Below, in pieces: positions 23,552-32,758 of a stretch of DNA of 64,000 nt. The number at the start of each line of letters is the position of its first letter. The stretch's first letter is position 1. Source of the DNA: JAXDAY01 sp034679345 (GTDB lineage: Bacteria; Eisenbacteria; RBG-16-71-46; CAIMUX01; VGJL01); assembly GCA_034679345.1 (NCBI GenBank), contig JAXDAY010000015.1, positions 1 through 64,000 of the forward strand, read 5' to 3'. Below the pieces are notes generated by a model. The model did not search any database, was not told the DNA's origin, and saw only the letters and a list, made by a program, of their open reading frames with translations. Made by a program: the position numbers and the translations under genes.

Positions 23552-24271
23552 ATGTCCGGCTCCGACCCGTTCCTCGACGGCCTGATCATCCGCCTGCGAG
23601 GCGTCACGAAAGTCTACCTCCGCGGCGACGTCGAGGTGCCGGTTTTGGCCGCGCTCGACCTCGACGTGCCCGCCGGCGAGTTTCTCGCCCTCATGGGTCC
23701 TTCGGGCTCGGGGAAGTCGACAATCCTGAACCTGGTAAGCGGGATCGACTATCCGACGACCGGCGGGGTGTGGGTGGCCGGCATCGACCTGGGCGAATTG
23801 AGCAGCTCGCAGCTCGCCACTTTCCGATCCCGCCACATCGGATTCATCTTCCAGTCGTACAATCTGATCCCGGTCCTGACGGCGTTCCAGAACGTGGAGC
23901 TGCCTCTCCTGCTGACCGGCCTCTCACGGAAAGAGCGCAGGGAGCACGTCCTCGCTGCGCTCGAGATTGTGAGCCTCGTCGACCGGATGGAACACTTCCC
24001 CCGCCAGCTTTCCGGGGGCCAGGAGCAACGCGTGGCGATCGCGCGCGCCATCGTCACCGACCCCACGCTCCTCGTCGCCGACGAGCCGACCGGGGATCTC
24101 GACGCGACGAGCGCCGCGGACGTCCTGGGGCTCCTGCAGCGTCTTCACGCCGAGTTCGGAAAGACGATCGTCATGGTGACCCACGATCCCCACGCGGCCG
24201 AGCGCGCCGATCGGGTCCTCCACCTCGAGAAGGGGATCCTCGTGGAGTCCCAGAGGCGCGCCGACCGCTAG
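23552..24271 (+). CDS. ABC transporter ATP-binding protein (MacB/LolD type)
   Basis: 239 residues from ATG 23552; ATG 23540 is an alternative. Walker A GPSGSGKST (about 49-57), Q-loop FIFQSYNLIPVLTAFQNVELPL, signature LSGGQEQRVAIARAI, Walker B LLVADEPTGDLD and H-loop MVTHDPHAAERAD are all intact. The SYNLIP Q-loop and FtsX-like permeases downstream place it with the MacB/LolD mechanotransmission family, which drives export or lipoprotein extraction rather than uptake. Confidence 0.93.
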   Translation: MSGSDPFLDGLIIRLRGVTKVYLRGDVEVPVLAALDLDVPAGEFLALMGPSGSGKSTILNLVSGIDYPTTGGVWVAGIDLGELSSSQLATFRSRHIGFIFQSYNLIPVLTAFQNVELPLLLTGLSRKERREHVLAALEIVSLVDRMEHFPRQLSGGQEQRVAIARAIVTDPTLLVADEPTGDLDATSAADVLGLLQRLHAEFGKTIVMVTHDPHAAERADRVLHLEKGILVESQRRADR

Positions 24272-24283
24272 GCAGAAGGACCG

Positions 24284-25432
24284 ATGGAGAGATTCCTGCC
24301 GCTCATCTGGAGAAACGCGATGCGCTCCAAGCGGCGGACCGTCCTGACGGTATCGAGCATCATCGTCTCGCTCTTCCTGTTCGCGACGATCCGCACGGTT
24401 CTCACGAGCTTCGACGCCTCTCTCGAGACGGCGGACGCGGCCCGCCTCGTCACGCGTCGCTCGACATCGCTCACATTCCCGCTTCCCCTCTCCTACCGCG
24501 ACCGCCTGGCGCAGATCCCCGGCGTCGAGGCCGTCACCTGGTCAAGCTGGTTCGGCGGCGTATATATCGATGAGCGACACTTCTTCATGCAGCTCGCCGT
24601 CGACCCCGAGACTTACATCCCCATGTATTCGGAGTACGTCCTTGAGCCGAAGGAAATCGAGGATTTCCAGCGCGAGCGCACCGCCTGCATCGTGGGTGAG
24701 AAGCTGGCGGCCAAGTACGGCTTCGGGCACGGCGATCGGATCACTTTGCAGGGCACGATCTACCCGGGCACCTGGGATTTCGTCGTCCGCGGGATCGCCC
24801 GCGCGCCGGAAGGCCGCGATCTCGACACGAACTTCATGCTTCTCTCCTGGGACTACCTGAACGAGAGGATCGGCAATCCAGGCGTGGTCGGCATCTACAC
24901 GACGAAGCTCTCCGACCCGACCCGCGCCGGCGAGGTCTCGCGCCTCATTGACGCGACCTTCGCCAACAGCGCCGCGGAGACGAAGACCGAGACCGAGAAG
25001 GCTTTCCAGCTCGGCTTCATCACGATGCTGGGCAACATCCGAACGGTGATCTTCGCCATAGGCACGGCAATCGTGATCGCCATCTTCCTCGTCTCCATGA
25101 ACACCATGATGATGGCTGCGCGCGAACGGACCAAGGAGATGGCGATTCTGAAGGCGATCGGCTTCACCGATGCGGCTGTCCTCGGGCTCGTGCTGACCGA
25201 GTCGATCCTGATCGCCATCACCGGTGGCATCGTCGGTACCGCCTTCGCCAAGGCGCTGTTTCACTTCTCCGACTTCACGGTGGGCGGATTCTTCCCGAGC
25301 TTCGTCGTGACCTGGGGGACCGTCGCGCGAGCCCTGGGAATCGCTCTGGCCCTGGGAATCATCAGCGGCGCGATCCCGGCCTTGAACGCATCGAGGCTGC
25401 GCGTCGTCGACGCCATGCGGCACACGGGGTGA
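24284..25432 (+). CDS. FtsX-like ABC permease 1
   Basis: 382 residues. An N-terminal helix (TVLTVSSIIVSLFLFATIRTVL) is followed by a large periplasmic MacB-PCD-like domain, then three C-terminal helices with the FtsX-type signature MMMAARERTKEMAILKAIGFTDAAVLGLVLTES. It pairs with the second permease 4 bases downstream to give a heterodimeric transporter using the upstream ATPase and adaptor. The substrate cannot be told from sequence. Confidence 0.9.
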   Translation: MERFLPLIWRNAMRSKRRTVLTVSSIIVSLFLFATIRTVLTSFDASLETADAARLVTRRSTSLTFPLPLSYRDRLAQIPGVEAVTWSSWFGGVYIDERHFFMQLAVDPETYIPMYSEYVLEPKEIEDFQRERTACIVGEKLAAKYGFGHGDRITLQGTIYPGTWDFVVRGIARAPEGRDLDTNFMLLSWDYLNERIGNPGVVGIYTTKLSDPTRAGEVSRLIDATFANSAAETKTETEKAFQLGFITMLGNIRTVIFAIGTAIVIAIFLVSMNTMMMAARERTKEMAILKAIGFTDAAVLGLVLTESILIAITGGIVGTAFAKALFHFSDFTVGGFFPSFVVTWGTVARALGIALALGIISGAIPALNASRLRVVDAMRHTG

Positions 25433-25436
25433 TGCG

Positions 25437-26606
25437 ATGGCGGTGCCGATCCAGTATAACCTGCGAAACCTCTTCGTCCGGAGGACGGCGACGCTCATGA
25501 CGGCCGGGGGCATCGCGCTCGTCGTGGCCATCCTCGTCATGACCCTCGCTCTCGCCAACGGCTTCCGGCAGACGCTCGTCGCAACTGGACGTTCAGACAA
25601 TGTGATCTTCACGCGGGGGGGAGCGATCACGGAAGTGCAATCCGCCATCGACCGTGAAGTGGCGCGAATACTCCAATCCGATCCGGGCGTCGCCCGGCTC
25701 CCGGACGGGACGCCGCTCGGCGCGAACGAGGCGGTGGTGTTGACGAATCTCGCGAAGCGCAGCGATCCGACGGCTACCTCCAATGTGACCGTGCGCGGAG
25801 TCGATTCCCGCGTGGTCCAGCTGCGTCCCGAGGTGCGGGTGGTCGATGGGCGGTTCTTCGAGGCCGGGATGGACGAGGTGATTGTCGGCCGCTCCATCTC
25901 GGAGCGGTTCGTCGGGTGCGGGCTTGGGGAGACGGTCCGATTCGGCGCGCGCGACTGGAGAATCGTCGGGATCTTCGACTCGGGAGGGACGGGCTTCGAC
26001 TCCGAAATCTGGGGAGATGTCGAGTCGATGCTGCCCGCCTTCGACCGCGACGCCTACTCATCGGTCACGGTGCGCCTGGCCGATCCGGCCGCGTTCGAGG
26101 CGATGAAGGCCCGAGTGGAGGCGGATCCCCGCCTACGCGTCGACACAATGAGGGAGGACGACTACTACAGCTCCCAGTCGTCCGAGATCGCCGCGGCGAT
26201 CCGCGTTCTTGGGCTCTTCCTCGTGATCGTCATGGCGGCCGGAGCGATCTTCGGGGCTCTGAACACGATGTACGCCGCCGTCGGAGCGCGCGCGAGAGAA
26301 ATCGGCATCATGCTCGCGATCGGCTACAGGCCTTCGAGCATCCTCCTGAGCTTCCTCTTCGAGTCCGTCTTCCTCTGCCTGATCGGCGGGGTGTTCGGCT
26401 GCATCCTGGCTCTTCCCGTCCACGGCTTGTCGACCGGAACGACCAACTGGTCGACATTCAGCGAGGTCGCCTTCAAGTTCCGCATCACGCCCGGGATCCT
26501 CCTGGTCGGGCTTCTCGCCGCCTCGATCCTTGGGCTGATCGGAGGCTACTTCCCCGCCCGAAACGCCGCCCGCCGCTCCGTCATCGATGCGCTGCGAGGG
26601 AACTGA
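25437..26606 (+). CDS. FtsX-like ABC permease 2
   Basis: 389 residues. Same topology as the preceding permease: an N-terminal helix (LMTAGGIALVVAILVMTLALA), a periplasmic domain (about 60-270) and three C-terminal helices, with MYAAVGARAREIGIMLAIGYRPSSILLSFLFES as the conserved coupling segment. Two different permeases fed by one ATPase resemble LolCDE or DevBCA-like exporters more than homodimeric MacB. No strong ribosome site; it is probably translationally coupled to the upstream gene (stop 4 bases before the ATG). Confidence 0.9.
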   Translation: MAVPIQYNLRNLFVRRTATLMTAGGIALVVAILVMTLALANGFRQTLVATGRSDNVIFTRGGAITEVQSAIDREVARILQSDPGVARLPDGTPLGANEAVVLTNLAKRSDPTATSNVTVRGVDSRVVQLRPEVRVVDGRFFEAGMDEVIVGRSISERFVGCGLGETVRFGARDWRIVGIFDSGGTGFDSEIWGDVESMLPAFDRDAYSSVTVRLADPAAFEAMKARVEADPRLRVDTMREDDYYSSQSSEIAAAIRVLGLFLVIVMAAGAIFGALNTMYAAVGARAREIGIMLAIGYRPSSILLSFLFESVFLCLIGGVFGCILALPVHGLSTGTTNWSTFSEVAFKFRITPGILLVGLLAASILGLIGGYFPARNAARRSVIDALRGN

Positions 26607-26624
26607 AGGAGGAGCAGGCCGCGC

Positions 26625-27518
26625 ATGCCCGAGCTGCCGGATATCACGATCTACATCGAGGCGCTCGAGCGTCGCGTCTTGCGCCGGCCGATCGCGGCGA
26701 TCCGGATCCGCTCGCCCTTCGTGCTGAGATCCTTCGACCCTCCGATCGAGACGGCGGCCGGCCACGAGGTGACCGGCCTCCGCCGCCTCGGAAAGCGGAT
26801 CGTCTTCTGTCTCGATGGCGGCCTCTTCCTCGTCGTTCATTTGATGATCGCCGGACGCCTTCACTGGAAGACGAGCGGCGCCGCGGTGACGGGGAAGATC
26901 GGCCTCGCGGCGATCGATTTCTCGAGCGGAACGCTCGTTCTCACGGAGGCGGGGACGAAGAAGAGGGCTTCGATCCAGCTCGTCAGCAGCGAGGCTGCGC
27001 TCGCCGCGCTCGATCGAGGGGGGATCGATCCGCTCGGGTGCGACGCGATGGCGTTCGCCGCCGCGCTGCGCAGGGAGAACCGCACGCTGAAGCGGGCGCT
27101 CACGGATCCGCGCATCGTGAGCGGAATCGGCAACTCCTACTCGGATGAGATCCTCCATCGCGCGCGGATGTCGCCATTCCTGTTGACCGGGAGGATGACC
27201 GACGCGGACTTCGCGACGTTGCGCGATGCGGTGCGCGCGGTGCTCGGTGAGTGGATCGAGCGGCTGCGGTCCGAGACGGGCCAGGGCTTCCCCGAAAGGG
27301 TGACGGCCTTCCGCGAGGGGATGGCCGTGCACGGGCGCTATGGCAAACCATGCCCCGCCTGCGGAGCCCCGGTGCAGCGCGTCGTCTATGTCGAGAACGA
27401 GATGAACTACTGCGCGCGCTGCCAGACGGATGGCCGTCTGCTCGCCGATCGGGCGCTCTCGCGGCTCTTGAAGGATGACTGGCCTCGGACGCTCGAGGAG
27501 CTGGAGGATGGAGATTAG
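26625..27518 (+). CDS. Fpg/Nei family DNA glycosylase
   Basis: 297 residues with ribosome site aaggagg. After Met removal the N-terminus is P-E-L-P-D, providing the catalytic proline and glutamate. LRRLGKRIVF carries the conserved Lys, the H2TH region includes RIVSGIGNSYSDEILHRARMSP, and a zinc finger CPACGAPVQRVVY...YCARCQT closes the protein. It removes oxidised bases with beta/delta-elimination. The usual finger arginine position reads VENEMNYCARC rather than xRxTxxCPxCQ, so lesion preference may differ from MutM. It is last in the ABC operon by spacing (18 bases) and overlaps the convergent Mur-ligase gene by 4 bases. Confidence 0.88.
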   Translation: MPELPDITIYIEALERRVLRRPIAAIRIRSPFVLRSFDPPIETAAGHEVTGLRRLGKRIVFCLDGGLFLVVHLMIAGRLHWKTSGAAVTGKIGLAAIDFSSGTLVLTEAGTKKRASIQLVSSEAALAALDRGGIDPLGCDAMAFAAALRRENRTLKRALTDPRIVSGIGNSYSDEILHRARMSPFLLTGRMTDADFATLRDAVRAVLGEWIERLRSETGQGFPERVTAFREGMAVHGRYGKPCPACGAPVQRVVYVENEMNYCARCQTDGRLLADRALSRLLKDDWPRTLEELEDGD

Positions 27519-28870
27519 GCGGGAATGCGCCGCAGGATCTCCTCGCAAAAATCGGTCAGCGTATCGTCGCGCGCCCCCATGACAATGATGAGGTCTCCGG
27601 CTCGCGCCTCTTGCAGAATGCTCTCGAGGATTTCCGGGCGCGTGGGGAGGAAGCGCGCCTGCCGCCCGCGCCCCGCCACGCCACGCGCGATGTCGACGCC
27701 GCTCACGTCTTTGGTCGCCGTCCCGCCGGCATAGTAGATCTCGGAGACGAAGAGTCGATCTTGCTGTCGCATCCCCTCGGCGAGAGCGGCGATCAGCTCG
27801 TCGAGGAGGAATCGCGTCGGCCCGAAGCCGTGCGGCTGGAAGACCAGGAGCCGGCGCCGGCCCCAATCGGAGCCCGCCAGGGTCGCGCGGATCTTGTCCG
27901 GATTGTGCGCGAAGTCGTCGATGACATCGATCCCTCCCGCGGATCCCACAAGATCGAAGCGGCGGCCGATTCCGCCGAATCGGGCGAGCGCATCGCGGGA
28001 GACACGATCCTCGATTTCCATGGCGCGGGCGACGGCAATCGCCGCAAGGGCGTTGGCCACATTGTGCCGCCCCGGCAGTGGAATCTCGTATTCCAGGCCG
28101 TCCAGGAGGAAGCGGCTCGATCCCTGTTCTTCGGCGATCCTCTCGGGGCGAAGCTCCGCCGCGGTCTCAACTCCAAAGCGGACGCAGGACCCTCGGGGGC
28201 GCAGCGCGCTCGAGTGGGGGCAGTCCGCGTTCAGCACGGCCGCGCCGGCGGTCGCGTCGAGAAATCCCTGGAAAAGCGGCAACAGCTCATCGATCGTCTT
28301 GTGATCCTTCGAGATGTTGGTCACCACCGCGATCTCGGGGCGATAGCTCGAGATTGTCCCGTCGCTTTCATCCGCCTCGATCACGATCCACTCCCCTTCT
28401 CCCGGGCGGGCGTTTGCGGGGTGGAGATCGGGCAGGAAGTTCTTCATCCGGCCGCCGTTCACGATCGTCGGATCGAGTCCCGCGCATGTCGCGATCCAGC
28501 CGATCATGCCGGTCACGGTCGACTTGCCGCTCGTTCCGCCGACGGCCACTCCCCGACCCGAGTGGAAGATCTCGGCGAGGAGCGCGGCGCGGTGGACGAT
28601 CTCGATGCTGAGGTCGCGAGCGGCGCGGACCTCCGGGCTCGTCGACTCGATCGCCGTGGAGACGACGAGGCGTTTCACGTCGCGCGTGATGCCGGAACCA
28701 TCCTGGGGATACAGACGGATCCCGCGCCGCTCGAGCGCCTCGTAGAGCCGGGGCAGCTGGCCGCGGTCTCGGCTTCGATCCGAGCCGGCGACCGGAGCGC
28801 TCCTGGCGGCGAGCAGAATCGCCAGGGCGCTCATCCCGCTGCCGCCGATTCCGCTGAAGAAGGTGGTCAT
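27515..28870 (-). CDS. Mur ligase family protein (MurC/Mpl-like)
   Basis: 451 residues; AAGGAG precedes the ATG. FFSGIGGSGMSALAILL is the N-terminal Rossmann of MurC (IGGxGMS). The ATP loop is GGTSGKSTVTGMIG, with Ser where MurC has HGKT. VIEADESDGTISSYRPEIAVVTNISKDH matches the central domain and FGGIGRRFDLVG...VIDDFAHNPDKIRATL the C-terminal domain. It may ligate an amino acid or peptide to a UDP-sugar, or recycle tripeptide like Mpl. The changed P-loop and lone position argue against the housekeeping MurC of a dcw cluster. Confidence 0.82.
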   Translation of the reverse strand: MTTFFSGIGGSGMSALAILLAARSAPVAGSDRSRDRGQLPRLYEALERRGIRLYPQDGSGITRDVKRLVVSTAIESTSPEVRAARDLSIEIVHRAALLAEIFHSGRGVAVGGTSGKSTVTGMIGWIATCAGLDPTIVNGGRMKNFLPDLHPANARPGEGEWIVIEADESDGTISSYRPEIAVVTNISKDHKTIDELLPLFQGFLDATAGAAVLNADCPHSSALRPRGSCVRFGVETAAELRPERIAEEQGSSRFLLDGLEYEIPLPGRHNVANALAAIAVARAMEIEDRVSRDALARFGGIGRRFDLVGSAGGIDVIDDFAHNPDKIRATLAGSDWGRRRLLVFQPHGFGPTRFLLDELIAALAEGMRQQDRLFVSEIYYAGGTATKDVSGVDIARGVAGRGRQARFLPTRPEILESILQEARAGDLIIVMGARDDTLTDFCEEILRRIPA

Positions 28871-28975
28871 CGGCTCATCTCCTTGTGCAGACTGTCGGTG
28901 GAATCTTGACCGATCGGAGGGGACGAGTCACGGCCGATCCTGTCGCGCTCGAAGGCGATCGTAGGAGCGCGGAAG

Positions 28976-29008
28976 TTGGTATCTCTCAGCCCGGTGTTGT
29001 CCTATACT
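28976..29008 (+). promoter_or_regulatory. Weak promoter candidate for the DUF1579-like gene
   Basis: TATACT (29003-29008) is a fair -10 box about 30 bases before the start codon. The nearest -35-like TTGGTA (28976-28981) is 21 bases away, longer than usual, so only the -10 is convincing. Confidence 0.3.
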
Positions 29009-29036
29009 GCGCCGTTCCGACAAAGGAGGTCCTCCC

Positions 29037-29618
29037 ATGACACGACGTGGTCCCGCCCTGGCCGTTCTCGGTCTGCTCCTTCTGGTCTGCGCCCTGCCCG
29101 CTCGCGCTCAACGACCCGATCCGGCGCAGATGCTCGCAGCCCAAAGGGAAGCGCTGGCGCACTTCGCCATGCTGGACGGCATCTGGCGCGGCCCAGCCTG
29201 GATGTTCGCGGAGTCCGGCGAAAGACAGAACTTCACCCAGACCGAACGGGTCGGACCAATGCTGGACGGCTCGATTCGCATCATTGAGGGCAGGGCATAC
29301 GACGAGAACGGCGCCGTGGCGTTCAACGCGCTCGGGATCATTTCCTACGATCCGGCCACGAAATCCTACTCGTTCCACTCCCACGCGCAGGGACACGTCG
29401 GTGATTTCGCCGTCACTCCGACAGCCAACGGCTTCACATGGGAAATCCCTGCCGGCCCGATGACGATCCGCTACACCATGACGTTCAAGGACGGCACCTG
29501 GACGGAGGTCGGCGATCGCATCATGCCCGGGAAGGACGCGGTGCGATTCTTCGAGATGAATCTCCAACGCGTGGGCGACACCGACTGGCCAGCCGGGGGC
29601 GCCGTGCCGATGAAGTAG
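29037..29618 (+). CDS. Secreted DUF1579-like protein
   Basis: 193 residues with ribosome site AAGGAGG and a signal peptide (LAVLGLLLLVCALPARAQ, about 8-25). MLDGIWRGPAWM and GSIRIIEGRAYDENG, IISYDPATKSYSFHSH and ITFKDGTW-like strands match the lipocalin-like DUF1579 fold, where a substrate-free beta-barrel is predicted. Exported, probably periplasmic. Function unknown. A copy of a 28-bp dispersed repeat begins immediately after its stop codon. Confidence 0.7.
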   Translation: MTRRGPALAVLGLLLLVCALPARAQRPDPAQMLAAQREALAHFAMLDGIWRGPAWMFAESGERQNFTQTERVGPMLDGSIRIIEGRAYDENGAVAFNALGIISYDPATKSYSFHSHAQGHVGDFAVTPTANGFTWEIPAGPMTIRYTMTFKDGTWTEVGDRIMPGKDAVRFFEMNLQRVGDTDWPAGGAVPMK

Positions 29619-29646
29619 GTTGTGGCGCGAGGATTGGAGGTGGCGG
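29619..29646 (+). repeat. 28-bp dispersed repeat, copy 1
   Basis: GTTGTGGCGCGAGGATTGGA followed by GGTGGCGG. Differs at two positions from the copy at 60724-60751. It lies just upstream of the promoter of the carboxypeptidase gene. Confidence 0.8.
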
Positions 29647-29654
29647 GATCTGCG

Positions 29655-29683
29655 TTGTCCCAGCACGCTGAACCGTCTACAAT
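29655..29683 (+). promoter_or_regulatory. Promoter of the M14 carboxypeptidase gene
   Basis: TTGTCC (29655-29660) and TACAAT (29678-29683) are separated by exactly 17 bases, a good sigma-70-type promoter, 60 bases before the start codon. Confidence 0.7.
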
Positions 29684-29742
29684 TCCATACGGATCATCGT
29701 GGGATCCGCGCGGATCCGGCTCACACCAAGGAGGCCTGCCCC

Positions 29743-31512
29743 ATGTCGCGCTCCGGGTCGCTGCCCTTCGTCGGTCTACTCGCTCTCGGCTTGCTCTTCA
29801 CGCCCGTAGCAGCTACCGCCGCTGAACCGATTCTCGTGCGAATCGACGCGACCAGTCCCGCCGCGATCGCCGAGCTGGAGCAGGCGGGTTTCGATATCGC
29901 GCTCGAGGGAAAGAACGCCATCGAGGTTCTGACCGACGACTCGGGCATCGCGTGGCTCACCGCGCGCGGCTACCGCTGGGAGCGAATCGAGCGCGACCTG
30001 ATCCCGGGAGCGCGCGCGCCTGGACGCGAAGGGAATCTCGACTCCCAGTACCATACCTACCAGGAGATGGTCGATCAGCTTGCCGCCCTCCAGGCGCAAT
30101 ACCCTTCCATCTGCAGGATGTATGATATCGGCGACGCGTTGAGCAAGAGCTACGACTGGACGAACTACTCCCACGACTACGATATCTGGGCGGTGCGGAT
30201 CTCAGACAATCCGGGAAGCGATGAGCCGGAGCCATGCATCATCTACGACGCTCGGCACCACGCGCGCGAGCCGGTCTCGACCGAAATCGCTCTCGCCGTC
30301 GCGATCTACTTCTGCGAGAACTACGCGACGGATCCGCTCGTCCGCCAGGCGGTCGACTCCTCCGAGATCTGGTGCGTCCCGATGCTCAATCCCGACGGTC
30401 ACCAGTGGGTGGAGGACATCGACGTATGGTGGAGAAAGAACCTCCACGACGCCGACGGGGACCACCACGTCGATTCCTACGAGGGAATCGATCTCAACCG
30501 CAACTACGACTGGCACTGGTTCGGGGGAAACTGGTACGAGGAGGTTTACGGCGGACCATACCCGTGGGCAGCGCCCGAAATCGTCTCGATCCGCGAGCTC
30601 CACTTGGCGCAACGCCCGGCGATCAACCCGAGCTACCACAGTTATGGCGAGGTGGTGCTCTATCCGTTCGGCTATGGCGTCATGCCCGAGCCGGCGGTCC
30701 TCGAGATCGCCGACGAGTTCGGCTCCTACGTCGGCTATAGCGTGGAGCAATCGTACAACCCGGCGGGAACGAGCAAGGATTGGCTCTACGGGACGATCGG
30801 CACGGTTTCCTTCACAGTGGAGACCGCGACCGAGTTCATCCCATCAGGCGCCACAATGGAATCAGTGGTCGAACAGGTGCTCCCCGGAAGCCTCTGGCTG
30901 ACGCAGCGCCTCTGGGGCGCCTCGGTGCAGGGGCGCGTGACGAGCGCGTTGACCGGCGAGCCGCTCCTGGCGACCATTCACATCCCCGAGATCCATGAAG
31001 TCTACGGCGAGGGGGAGCTTCTCGACATCCTGACCGAAGCCTCGACTGGGTACTACTGCCGCATGATGCCCCTTGCGCAGCAGACGATCACTCTCGAGGT
31101 CTCGGCGGAGGATCACCTGCCCGCGATTGTCGAGGTCGTCACCGGCGGATACTCCGCGACCGTCCGCGACATTGCCCTTCAACCCGATCCCTCGGTGGTC
31201 GAGGATCCTCCGGACGCATTGCCCGCTAGCTTGATCCGCTTCCGGAATCCTTATCGAGCGGGGGAGGCAATTCAGGTCGCCGGTTCACCAGATCTGCCCG
31301 GCGCGGTGGGGCCACGCGCGCTCGCTATCGTGGACCTCCAGGGACGGGAGGTGCGCCGCTTTGAGCTGGTCGGAGCGGCGAACCGCTCGGGAGAGCTCCG
31401 CTGGGACGGCCGCAGCTCAGGCGGCGATCGCGCTCCAAGCGGACTCTACTTCCTGCGGATCGAGGGGGGGGAGGGAGAGAGAGCGCGCGCGAAGCTCGTT
31501 CTGATGCCGTGA
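29743..31512 (+). CDS. Secreted M14 zinc carboxypeptidase with FlgD-like C-terminal tag
   Basis: 589 residues from ATG 29743 (AAGGAGG). Signal peptide about 1-27, then an N-terminal prodomain. YHTYQEMVDQLAALQAQYPS opens the M14 domain. DARHHAREPVSTEIAL gives the first zinc ligands (HxxE), EGIDLNRNYDWHW the substrate-binding Arg/Asn, PSYHSYGEVVLYPFGY the third zinc ligand and Tyr, and FTVETATEF the catalytic Glu. A carboxypeptidase regulatory-like beta domain (about 405-490) follows, then a FlgD-like segment (LAIVDLQGREVRRFEL, GLYFLRIEGG). An exported peptidase that trims C-terminal residues, possibly for peptide scavenging. Confidence 0.9.
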   Translation: MSRSGSLPFVGLLALGLLFTPVAATAAEPILVRIDATSPAAIAELEQAGFDIALEGKNAIEVLTDDSGIAWLTARGYRWERIERDLIPGARAPGREGNLDSQYHTYQEMVDQLAALQAQYPSICRMYDIGDALSKSYDWTNYSHDYDIWAVRISDNPGSDEPEPCIIYDARHHAREPVSTEIALAVAIYFCENYATDPLVRQAVDSSEIWCVPMLNPDGHQWVEDIDVWWRKNLHDADGDHHVDSYEGIDLNRNYDWHWFGGNWYEEVYGGPYPWAAPEIVSIRELHLAQRPAINPSYHSYGEVVLYPFGYGVMPEPAVLEIADEFGSYVGYSVEQSYNPAGTSKDWLYGTIGTVSFTVETATEFIPSGATMESVVEQVLPGSLWLTQRLWGASVQGRVTSALTGEPLLATIHIPEIHEVYGEGELLDILTEASTGYYCRMMPLAQQTITLEVSAEDHLPAIVEVVTGGYSATVRDIALQPDPSVVEDPPDALPASLIRFRNPYRAGEAIQVAGSPDLPGAVGPRALAIVDLQGREVRRFELVGAANRSGELRWDGRSSGGDRAPSGLYFLRIEGGEGERARAKLVLMP

Positions 31513-31593
31513 TCGAGAGTGAGTGCGGCCGCTCTGGCGACGACGTCCGCCCTGGGCATCATCCGGCTGCCGCGCGTCCTCCCTTGGATTCGA

Positions 31594-32292
31594 TTACAGC
31601 GCTGAGATCGATCCGATCGAAGCCTCGATCGCCTTGTTGAGCGCGTCGTAGTCCACCCTCGGCACGAGGAAGTTCACCTTCACTGGAAGCCGATTGTCAC
31701 GTATCACGATCAACCGGAGATCCACGGCCACGGGGTTCAGGACCGTCATCTCGTAGAACACGAGATTACCGTGGCGGTACAGGCGATCGGTCACCAAGGC
31801 GTCGGGGTCCTGCCTGATGACGCGCTGGAGATACTGGGGCATCGTCGCCAGAGGATCGAGCCCGACCGGCCACTTCGGAAACTCCGAGAGGATCATGAAG
31901 TAGCCCTTCTCCTTCTCGTAGAAGATCCGCACCGGCTTGCTGACGAAGCGGTCTTCGGAGATGGGCATCTCCGAGAGCGCCTGCTGCGTCTGATCGAGCA
32001 ACTCGGCCTCCACGGGCGGCCACCCCCTTGGAGGAGCGAACCGAAGCCAGAGTGTCGAATCCTCGTAGGTGAAGCCGAGGAGAGCGGGATCGACATCGAA
32101 GGTCGCGCTCGCGATCCGCTGCGCATCCGCCGCGGGCGAGGTCTGCGTGGCGGTCTGAGAGCCGGCCTGGGTCGCGGGCGCATCCCTTCCAGCCATAGTC
32201 TCATTCTTCTTGCCTTCACAACCCGCCAGGAGAGCGCCCACGGCCAGCGCCGCGACCGCTCCCCGCATCGCCGAGAGGCTTCTACTCTCCAT
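31594..32292 (-). CDS. Hypothetical lipoprotein
   Basis: 232 residues. A hydrophobic N-terminus with lipobox LAGC near residues 22-25 and a Thr/Ala/Gln-rich linker (about 28-58) indicate a lipid-anchored protein with a flexible tether. The globular part contains LWLRFAPPRGWPPVE, SKPVRIFYEKEKGYFMILSE and RHGNLVFYEMTVLNPVAVDLRLIV, a beta-rich pattern. No family recognised. No operon partner on the same strand. Confidence 0.75.
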   Translation of the reverse strand: MESRSLSAMRGAVAALAVGALLAGCEGKKNETMAGRDAPATQAGSQTATQTSPAADAQRIASATFDVDPALLGFTYEDSTLWLRFAPPRGWPPVEAELLDQTQQALSEMPISEDRFVSKPVRIFYEKEKGYFMILSEFPKWPVGLDPLATMPQYLQRVIRQDPDALVTDRLYRHGNLVFYEMTVLNPVAVDLRLIVIRDNRLPVKVNFLVPRVDYDALNKAIEASIGSISAL

Positions 32293-32519
32293 ACCGCTCC
32301 TTTGCGCCGAGGGGGTCCTTATCCCGCGTCGTCCGTGCGCCTCGGCGGATCTCTCAGGACGATTCTCTTCTCCTCCGGCGCATCCGCAGTCCGTGGACGC
32401 GGACCGCTCGATTCAGGATGCCAACGGTACGGCCCCCCCTCCAGGGGGTCAAGCCTCGTGGGCCATCCGGATGAGCGGGAAGGTTGCGCACGAGCCCCCT
32501 CGGTGGCATCCTTACATCC

Positions 32520-32723
32520 ATGAATGAGAACCGTCGTCTGTACCGCTCCCGAACGGACAGGATGATCGCCGGGATCTGCGGGGGCCTGGCCGACTACTTC
32601 AAGCTCGATCCCGTTCTGGTTCGGATCTTGAGCGTCGTGCTGGCCTTCGTGAGCTTCGGGACCTGGCTCCTCGCCTACATCCTCCTCTGGCTATTCGTGC
32701 CGGAGGAGCCGATTGCCGAATGA
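32520..32723 (+). CDS. PspC domain protein
   Basis: 67 residues. YRSRTDRMIAGICGGLADYFKLDPVLVRI is the PspC signature, followed by one hydrophobic helix pair (VVLAFVSFGTWLLAYILLWLFV). Members sit in the inner membrane and take part in envelope-stress signalling or membrane stability. The ATG at 32520 gives the classic short form; the ribosome site is weak. It is followed after 35 bases by the SelW-like gene, probably in one transcript. Confidence 0.92.
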   Translation: MNENRRLYRSRTDRMIAGICGGLADYFKLDPVLVRILSVVLAFVSFGTWLLAYILLWLFVPEEPIAE

Positions 32724-32758
32724 CGCGAGGACCGTATCGGCCGCCGGCTGGAGGAATC